A DNA stretch of 64,000 nt from an uncultured Clostridia bacterium (lineage in GTDB: Bacteria; Bacillota; Clostridia; Lachnospirales; CAMZNU01), in assembly GCA_947313885.1 (NCBI GenBank), contig CAMZNU010000008.1, positions 50,644 to 114,643 of the forward strand, read 5' to 3'. The notes beneath the pieces are model-generated. The model did not search any database. It was not told where the DNA came from and saw nothing but the letters and a program-made list of their open reading frames with translations. Both the position numbers and the translations under genes were made by a program. Below are positions 59,060 through 64,000 of this stretch, piece by piece. How positions within the stretch are numbered: the first letter of the stretch is position 1; every line of letters starts with the position of its first letter.

Positions 59060-59665
59060 GTGGAGTATGAAAGCCTAGAAGATATAGAATTAGTTAAATT
59101 GTGTAAAAAAAATTGTGAAGAAGCGGAAGTTGAGTTAATAAAACGATATAGTAAGATGGTAGAAATAACAGCAAGACCTTATTTTTTAATAGGTGGAGAA
59201 AATAAAGATTTAGTCCAAGAAGGAATGATAGGATTAGTAAAAAGTATAAGAGATTATGACAAAAAAAAAGGTGCATCATTTAGTACATTTGCAAAGATGT
59301 GTATATTAAGACAAGTATTAACGGCTATAAGAAGAGAGAACAGTCAAAAATATAAAGTGCTAAATAATTCATATTCGTTAAATATAACAAATAAAAATAA
59401 GTTAGAATACAACGATACAGAAAATATAGAATTATTAGAGTCTAAAATTCAAACACCAGAGGAACAGTACATAAGTAGAGAGACTATAACATATATAAAA
59501 AAAACAATGGATAATGAGTTAACAACGTTAGAAAAAAAAGTAATGACATATTATTTAGAAGGAAAAACATATAGTGAAATTAGTAATATTTTAAATAAAG
59601 ATGTTAAAGCAATAGACAATGCATTACAACGATTAAGAAATAAATTACAAAAAAAAATAAAATAA
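59060..59665 (+). CDS. sigH: RNA polymerase sigma-H factor (SigH-like)
   Basis: A sigma-70 family factor; SigH in Bacillus controls entry into sporulation and competence. The 201-residue protein has region 2 (KDLVQEGMIGLVKSIRDYD, then FSTFAKMCILRQVLTAIRR) and region 4 with a helix-turn-helix (LEGKTYSEISNILNKDVKAI, 20 residues). GTG at 59048 is open, but GGGTGGG fits the GTG at 59060, two bases after the yacP stop. The usual rpmG-secE-nusG genes do not follow here. Confidence 0.9.
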   Translation: MEYESLEDIELVKLCKKNCEEAEVELIKRYSKMVEITARPYFLIGGENKDLVQEGMIGLVKSIRDYDKKKGASFSTFAKMCILRQVLTAIRRENSQKYKVLNNSYSLNITNKNKLEYNDTENIELLESKIQTPEEQYISRETITYIKKTMDNELTTLEKKVMTYYLEGKTYSEISNILNKDVKAIDNALQRLRNKLQKKIK

Positions 59666-59730
59666 AATCATAAAAAGGCATTAAAAAGTGTAAATATAAA
59701 TATACAGATAAATTATTAGGAGGTATATTT

Positions 59731-60429
59731 ATGAAAAATTTTTTAAAGCCTTTTTTTGTTGCGATAATAATAGGGATATTAGGAGTTATGATGTTGTTAG
59801 GCAAAAGCAAAAAAGGGAACGTAGTGGATGAAATAGGAGGGAATAGTTGGACTTTAGGAAAAGAATCAAAGGAAAAGGGGTTGTATGAAAATGCACATGA
59901 CATGTTAATAAATTTGGAAAGTTATGAGGCATTAGCAACAATAAAATACATATCAAATAAAAGTGAAAACGTATACTTAACAACACAAAAGGCAAAGTCT
60001 ACAGGTGAATACAAAATAGAAATAGTAGATGACAATGATGGATTAGGAACGACTACTATATATGACGGGGAAGTAATATACCAATACAATACGAGAAATA
60101 ACGGTAATGTATATATGAGTACAGAAGATACAATTGAGAGGAGTGCATTATTTTTAACAGATTTTGCAAAAAATTACATGACATCGATGGAATCAGCGGT
60201 AGCAGTTGTAAGTAATTTTAATGGCAAAAACAATACAATATTTGAAACTACTATACCGGGGAATAGTGAGCATTTTGTAAAGCAAAAGTTAATAGTAAAT
60301 AGCAAAACTCAAGAGCCAGAACAACTAATAATTTTAAATGGAGAAGATAAAGAATTAATAATAGTTACGTATGAAACATTTGAATATAACAAAGGATTTA
60401 GTGAAGAAGAGTTTAAAGTTGTAAATTAG
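59731..60429 (+). CDS. GerS-like LolA-fold protein
   Basis: A 232-residue protein with an N-terminal membrane anchor (PFFVAIIIGILGVMMLLG) and a predicted beta-rich LolA-like domain after residue 60 (marks: YEALATIKYISNKSENVYLT, YDGEVIYQYNTRN, KLIVNSKTQEPEQL). It resembles, from memory, the germination protein GerS and its relatives in Clostridia. There is no lipobox. In C. difficile, gerS is followed by alr and the ndoA toxin-antitoxin pair; here mazF/ndoA follows 71 bases downstream, which supports the call. AGGAGG precedes the ATG. Confidence 0.65.
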   Translation: MKNFLKPFFVAIIIGILGVMMLLGKSKKGNVVDEIGGNSWTLGKESKEKGLYENAHDMLINLESYEALATIKYISNKSENVYLTTQKAKSTGEYKIEIVDDNDGLGTTTIYDGEVIYQYNTRNNGNVYMSTEDTIERSALFLTDFAKNYMTSMESAVAVVSNFNGKNNTIFETTIPGNSEHFVKQKLIVNSKTQEPEQLIILNGEDKELIIVTYETFEYNKGFSEEEFKVVN

Positions 60430-60500
60430 GTATATAATTTACTAGTTTTGGAAATCATCTAACTATAAAACAAAATAAAATAAGTACGGAGAGTGATTAG

Positions 60501-60842
60501 ATGTATGCAAAAAGAGGAGATATATTTTATGCCGATTTAAGTCCTGTAGTTGGTTCTGAGCAAGGAGGAGTAAGACCAATTTTAATAATTCAAAACAATA
60601 TAGGAAATAAACATAGCCCAACGATAATATGTGCTGCGATAACATCTCAAATTAACAAAGCTAAATTGCCGACACATATAGAAATTGAAAGTGCAAAATT
60701 GTTAGTAAAAAACTCTGTAGTATTGTTAGAACAAGTACGAACAATAGATAAAAGGAGATTAAGAGAAAAAATATGTAAACTAGATGACAATTTAATGAAA
60801 AAAGTTGATAAGGGCTTACTAATTAGTTTAGGATTGATATAA
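60501..60842 (+). CDS. MazF/NdoA-type endoribonuclease toxin
   Basis: NdoA cleaves mRNA at specific short sites. The 113-residue protein has the family core [41 protein letters not shown], and [14 protein letters not shown]. In most Firmicutes it is paired with an antitoxin gene (ndoAI) directly upstream, usually after alr. Here the 71 bases between it and the GerS-like gene hold no such ORF, so it is an orphan in this locus. ACGGAGAG is the ribosome site. Confidence 0.93.
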   Translation: MYAKRGDIFYADLSPVVGSEQGGVRPILIIQNNIGNKHSPTIICAAITSQINKAKLPTHIEIESAKLLVKNSVVLLEQVRTIDKRRLREKICKLDDNLMKKVDKGLLISLGLI

Positions 60843-60856
60843 ATACATAAAATATG

Positions 60857-60885
60857 AAAAAAGACTTAAGTAAGTCTTTTTTTTA
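60857..60885 (+). terminator. Terminator after mazF
   Basis: AAAAAGACTTA and TAAGTCTTTTT form a perfect stem with a 2-base loop and a T-run. Confidence 0.85.
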
Positions 60886-60946
60886 TTAAAGTATTGAGGA
60901 ATGGTGTAAAAAAACCTATAATATTAATAGAAATGGGGGGAATAAA

Positions 60947-61477
60947 TTGAAAAAAATAGCATGCTTTACAGGACATAGACCAGAAATATTAAAATTAGGG
61001 GAAAAAGAAGAAATATTTTTAAAAATAAAGCTAGCAAATGAAATAGAATATTTATTAGAAAAAGGCGTAGAGTATTTTATAACAGGTATGGCAAAAGGCG
61101 TAGATATATGGTGCGGTGAAATAATAAATAGTTTAAAAGAATTTTACCCGTACATAAAACTAGAATGTGCAATACCGTATAAGGGGCAAGAAAATGGGTA
61201 TAGTCAATTTTGGAAAGAAAAATATAATAATTTATTAAATAGTAGCGATAAAATAACCTATGTAAGTAGTAATTATAGAAGAGGTGCAATGCAAAAAAGA
61301 AATGAATACATGGTAAATAATAGTGAATATGTAATAGGGGTGTGGAATGGTAAAAAATCAGGTACACAAAATACATTAAAATATGCTAAAAAAAACAATA
61401 AAACAATAATAATAATAGGAATAAAAAATGGCATAGTAGTAGAAAAAGTAGAGCAGTTACAAATAGAAGATATGTAA
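60947..61477 (+). CDS. SLOG-family protein (DUF1273/YpsA-like)
   Basis: A 176-residue protein of the SLOG (SMF/DprA-LOG) superfamily, with a nucleotide-binding Rossmann-like fold. Landmarks are ACFTGHRPE at the N-terminus, EYFITGMAKGVDIWCGEII, and YVSSNYRRGAMQKRNEYMV followed by SEYVIGVWNGKKSGTQNT. YpsA-type proteins influence cell division in some Firmicutes; others are proposed to sense nucleotide-derived ligands. The start is TTG at 60947 after a strong G-run (GGGGGG). It stands alone between terminators. Confidence 0.85.
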   Translation: MKKIACFTGHRPEILKLGEKEEIFLKIKLANEIEYLLEKGVEYFITGMAKGVDIWCGEIINSLKEFYPYIKLECAIPYKGQENGYSQFWKEKYNNLLNSSDKITYVSSNYRRGAMQKRNEYMVNNSEYVIGVWNGKKSGTQNTLKYAKKNNKTIIIIGIKNGIVVEKVEQLQIEDM

Positions 61478-61493
61478 CGATAAGCAAAAGTTG

Positions 61494-61555
61494 AATAGAA
61501 CATAAAAAAATAAGTTATAATATTTTAATTATAACTTGTTTTTTTATGTTCTATT
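61494..61555 (+). terminator. Long 27-bp hairpin terminator after the SLOG gene
   Basis: Arms starting AATAGAACAT and ending ATGTTCTATT pair over 27 positions with a single mismatch, around an 8-base loop. An inner T-run (TTTTTTT) suits termination. The next 170 bases up to the NlpC promoter show no gene. Confidence 0.75.
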
Positions 61556-61723
61556 TTGTAAGTAGGGGGAAATAAGTGATTTAATATAGATGGCAAACTA
61601 TGTTCGGATAAATAGTTTTAAATGTCAATATATACATATTAAGAAGTTTGATAGGCTATAAGTGTATAAAATATAAAATATGACAAATATATATATAAAT
61701 ATTACGGAGTTATTACAAAGATA

Positions 61724-61752
61724 TTGACAAAATGTAAAAAAAATAATAAAAT
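61724..61752 (+). promoter_or_regulatory. Sigma-A-type promoter of the NlpC/P60 gene
   Basis: TTGACA (consensus), 17 bases, TAAAAT. It ends just before an in-frame ATG at 61753, which would leave no room for a leader, so the ATG at 61795 is the likely start. Confidence 0.75.
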
Positions 61753-61794
61753 ATGAAAGAAAAGAAAAGAAAAGATTTTACAGAGGGGGATAAA

Positions 61795-62526
61795 ATGAAA
61801 AAAGATAAACTAAAAAAAATATTACTTGTAACAACAGGTGTAATAATATTACAATCGACACCTTTAAAAGCTAGTGAAGTTGATGAAAATTTAATAATAG
61901 AAGATGAATCAAAAAATGAAAAATTAATAGCACGAGTAACGGCAAGTAATTTAAATTTTAGGAAATTACCAAAGATAGAAAATAACATAATAAGAAAGTT
62001 GCAAATAAATGAGAGCGGTGAAGTTTTAGATGAGTCAGGAGATTGGTATAAAATATTAGTATCAGGAGTAGAAGGATACGTACATAAAGACTTTGTAAAT
62101 ACTATGTTAGAGAGTGAAGAAAGTATTTTAAAATTAAGTTTATCTAAAAGAGATAAAGGGAAAGAAATAGTAGATAATGCTTTAACTTTTATCGGCGTAA
62201 AATACGTGTATGGAGGAACAAATTTAGAAACGGGAGTTGATTGTTCGGGATTTGTTCAAACAATATATAGAAATTTTGATATTAAATTAAATAGAGTAGC
62301 AAGTGCACAGTACATGCAAGGTATATCGATAAACAAAAGCGATTTAAAACCAGGAGATTTAATATTTTTCAGATATTATAATAGTAGTGAAGTATCACAT
62401 ATAGGAATATACATAGGCGATAATAAAATGGTACATGCATCAAGTTCAAGAGGACAAGTAGTAGTATCGGATATAAATTCAAAATATTACATAGATAATT
62501 ACGTAGGAAGTAAAAGAGTAATATAA
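61795..62526 (+). CDS. SH3b-NlpC/P60 peptidoglycan hydrolase
   Basis: A secreted cell-wall endopeptidase of 243 residues. It has a signal peptide (KILLVTTGVIILQSTPLKAS, 20 residues), a bacterial SH3 domain for wall binding (about residues 40-105; VTASNLNFRKLP, GDWYKILVSGVEGYVHKDF), and an NlpC/P60 domain with the catalytic cysteine in GVDCSGFVQTIY and the histidine in VSHIGIYIGDNKMVHAS. It probably cleaves peptide stems during growth, separation or spore formation. GAGGGGG precedes the chosen ATG. Confidence 0.93.
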   Translation: MKKDKLKKILLVTTGVIILQSTPLKASEVDENLIIEDESKNEKLIARVTASNLNFRKLPKIENNIIRKLQINESGEVLDESGDWYKILVSGVEGYVHKDFVNTMLESEESILKLSLSKRDKGKEIVDNALTFIGVKYVYGGTNLETGVDCSGFVQTIYRNFDIKLNRVASAQYMQGISINKSDLKPGDLIFFRYYNSSEVSHIGIYIGDNKMVHASSSRGQVVVSDINSKYYIDNYVGSKRVI

Positions 62527-62569
62527 AAAAAGTAAGTACAATTAAGTTTAATTGTACTTACTTTTTTTA
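62525..62569. terminator. Bidirectional terminator between the NlpC/P60 gene and thyA
   Basis: GTAAGTACAATTAA and TTAATTGTACTTAC pair with a 2-base loop, flanked by A- and T-runs on both strands. Confidence 0.85.
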
Positions 62570-63358
62570 TATAGAAACGTCCATTTTTAATTTACCTAAA
62601 TGTTTGTAGTCTATTAATTTAATATCATCAATAGTAAAGTCATAAAAATTTGTTATGTCTTTATTAATCCATAAAGTTGGTGTTGGTAAAATTTTTTCTT
62701 TTCGAGTTATTTGTTCTTTTAATGCATCAACATGATTTTCATAAATATGAGCATTATTGATTACGTGGGTGAACATACCTACTTCTAAGCCAGTAACTTG
62801 AGCTATAAGGTGAACAAGAACAGAATATTGAGTAGTGTTAAAAGGAACACCAAGCCCTAAATCGCCACTACGTTGAACTAACATACAATTAAGACGTCCA
62901 TCTGTAACGTCCCACATAGTTAAAAAACAACAAGGATATAAAGCGCCTGTATCTAAATATGGTATTTGCCAAAGGTCTATAAGCATACGTCTGTTTTGTG
63001 GATCGTTTTTTAGGTTGTGTATAAGGTTATCAATTTGATTAAACTTATCTACTATGAAACCGTAAGACGTGCCGATAGTTCCATCATCTAAAGCCCATTC
63101 ATCCCATATGTGTACGTTTTCTTTATGTAACTCTTCTATAGAATTAGATTGAGATTTAAAAATCCATAAAAGTTCTTTTACAGCTGTTTTAAAAGCTACA
63201 GATTTTGTAGTTAAGATAGGAAACTCTTTAGATAAATCAAACTCCATTATTTTGTGTGGAAGTTTGTAAGTATTCATACCTGTTCTATTTGTGTCATAAT
63301 ATCCTTTTGTTAATATTTCTTCAATGAGTTCTAAATATTGTTTATCGTATGAATGCAT
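62567..63358 (-). CDS. thyA: Thymidylate synthase
   Basis: ThyA methylates dUMP to dTMP using methylene-tetrahydrofolate. The 263-residue protein has the N-terminal [20 protein letters not shown] (20 residues), the catalytic cysteine in [31 protein letters not shown], and [14 protein letters not shown]. The ribosome site and start lie in the 3' arm of a 25-bp hairpin (63358-63415). It is a single-gene unit; folA does not follow within the window. Confidence 0.97.
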   Translation of the reverse strand: MHSYDKQYLELIEEILTKGYYDTNRTGMNTYKLPHKIMEFDLSKEFPILTTKSVAFKTAVKELLWIFKSQSNSIEELHKENVHIWDEWALDDGTIGTSYGFIVDKFNQIDNLIHNLKNDPQNRRMLIDLWQIPYLDTGALYPCCFLTMWDVTDGRLNCMLVQRSGDLGLGVPFNTTQYSVLVHLIAQVTGLEVGMFTHVINNAHIYENHVDALKEQITRKEKILPTPTLWINKDITNFYDFTIDDIKLIDYKHLGKLKMDVSI

Positions 63359-63415
63359 ACTAAATCTCCTATAATATATATTAAAAGTACAATATATATT
63401 ATAGGAGATTTAGTA
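63358..63415 (-). promoter_or_regulatory. 25-bp perfect hairpin covering the thyA ribosome site
   Basis: Arms at 63358-63382 and 63391-63415 are perfectly complementary, with an 8-base loop. On the thyA mRNA the 3' arm holds AGGAG and the first base of the start codon. Both arms contain TATAAT or its complement, so a promoter lies inside the structure; a transcript starting downstream of the first arm would escape the hairpin. Confidence 0.7.
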
Positions 63416-63420
63416 GTAAA

Positions 63421-63450
63421 TATAAAGATTAAATTATAAAAATTAATCTT
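63421..63450 (-). terminator. Terminator of the permease-ferredoxin gene
   Basis: AAAGATTAA and TTAATCTTT pair across the stop codon region of the upstream minus-strand gene, followed by a T-rich stretch. Confidence 0.55.
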
Positions 63451-64000
63451 TAATAACGATAGCGTTAACAGGACATTTAGTAGATGTATCAATTAACGTT
63501 GATATATCGTAATTTTTAATATCCAAAGTTTTAACTACCGCTTTTTTGTCAACCATTTCAAAATAAGTAGGTAATAATTTCACACATAAGCCACAACCTA
63601 CACAAGCATTTTTAGAAACAGATAATAAATCTTCATTAGTATCTAAAGGTATGTCCTCATGTTTAACTATAGAGTTAATTAAGTAACTCATAGCAATAAT
63701 AGATGTAACTGTAAGAATCCAACGTGTGTACATAAATTCAAAGCCAAGAAATTTAACTTCATTAGCTAACATAGGAACTTTAACAACAGCCCATGAGCTT
63801 AAAATAATAACTATGTTAGTAATGCTAGCTCCTTTATTTAATAGCATTTTACAAATAGGAAAAGCGGCATAAATTGGACCAGCTGATAAACTACCTAATA
63901 GTAGAGAATAGACATTTCCAGAAAAGCCAGAACCAGCTCCTAATTTTTTACTAATAGAGTCTTTAGAAACAAAAACTTCAATAGCTACAATAATAGTAAA
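63443..64000 (-). CDS. Permease (ArsP/YraQ-like) fused to a C-terminal ferredoxin domain (5' end outside window)
   Basis: About 185 codons are visible, open to the window edge. The upstream part (residues visible as GAGSGFSGNVYSLLLGSLSA and GPIYAAFPICKMLLNKGAS, then SSWAVVKVPMLANEVKFLG) matches the PF03773-type permease family, which includes ArsP and YraQ. After the last membrane helix (WILTVTSIIAMSYLI) comes a single-cluster ferredoxin-type domain: CVGCGLCVKLLP and CPVNAIVI. The ATG at 63847 is internal to the permease part. The transported substrate is not known. Confidence 0.75.
   Translation of the reverse strand, partial: FTIIVAIEVFVSKDSISKKLGAGSGFSGNVYSLLLGSLSAGPIYAAFPICKMLLNKGASITNIVIILSSWAVVKVPMLANEVKFLGFEFMYTRWILTVTSIIAMSYLINSIVKHEDIPLDTNEDLLSVSKNACVGCGLCVKLLPTYFEMVDKKAVVKTLDIKNYDISTLIDTSTKCPVNAIVIKD

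Overview
The window is a low-GC (very A/T-rich) stretch of a motile, Gram-positive-type Clostridia chromosome. The evidence is the gene content and order: comFC-flgM-flgN-flgK-flgL-fliW-csrA; rho, rpmE, yqhQ, prmC, prfA; sua5-rpiB-upp-tagO next to the atp operon; and cysS-mrnC-rlmB-yacP-sigH. T-box control of a short-type proS, and homologues of spore-associated proteins (a SpoVB/MurJ-type flippase, a BofC-like and a GerS-like protein), point the same way. The tandem flgK pair and a small 'endosialidase'-type protein lean towards Lachnospirales or a close neighbour, but this is inference and the species is not determined. There are no rRNA or tRNA genes, insertion sequences, prophages or CRISPR arrays.

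Layout. 0-2 kb (minus): the 5' part of fliD behind a sigma-28-type promoter, and a GNAT acetyltransferase. 2.1-5.8 kb: recX-recD2-comFC. 5.9-12.3 kb: a late flagellar operon (flgM, flgN, two flgK, flgL, fliW, csrA), also behind a sigma-28-type promoter. 12.3-14.2 kb: a decayed ORF and three small proteins of unknown role. 14.3-18.3 kb: a PHP phosphatase, pcrA and a DMT-family exporter. 18.3-24 kb (minus): prfA, prmC, yqhQ, rpmE, rho and a LysM membrane protein. 24.3-33.2 kb: mecA, then a minus-strand series of an Abi-family protein, a surface protein, YigZ, HflX, a YjfB-like protein, tagO, upp, rpiB, sua5 and a SEC-C protein. 33.5-40.6 kb: a complete F1Fo-ATPase operon whose c subunit carries a sodium-type ion-site signature. 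40.8-46.9 kb: a small helical protein, signal peptidase I, a DUF1858 protein, a decayed region, typA, a flippase and a BofC-like protein. 47.2-49.8 kb (minus): proS with a full T-box leader, and a TPR protein. 49.9-51.8 kb: ddl-murI. 51.8-55.2 kb: two tandem DnaA boxes, a 2[4Fe-4S] ferredoxin and a double-PBPb/GGDEF/EAL receptor. 55.3-62.5 kb: ispF, cysS, mrnC, rlmB, yacP, sigH, gerS-like, mazF, a SLOG protein and an NlpC/P60 hydrolase. 62.6-64 kb (minus): thyA behind a 25-bp hairpin that covers its ribosome site, and the end of a permease-ferredoxin fusion.

How the genes work together. FlgM, FlgN, FlgK, FlgL, FliD, FliW and CsrA form the late checkpoint of flagellar assembly: anti-sigma factor, chaperone, junction and cap proteins, and the post-transcriptional switch on flagellin. 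The c-di-GMP phosphodiesterase-type receptor would feed into motility. Ddl, MurI, the MurJ-type flippase, TagO and the NlpC/P60 enzyme serve wall synthesis and remodelling. RecX, RecD2 and PcrA serve DNA repair. ProS, CysS, PrfA, PrmC, RpmE, RlmB, Mini-III and TypA serve translation.

Most unusual points. tagO has a strong ribosome site and ATG, then an in-frame TGA at codon 5, and only one of roughly 60 genes with a visible end terminates with TGA. The thyA hairpin sequesters its ribosome site. An Abi-family gene appears to start with ATT directly after the stop of the preceding gene. Two perfect tandem DnaA boxes lie far from any recognisable origin genes. MazF has no antitoxin gene beside it. 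Two decayed ORFs suggest some genome erosion.
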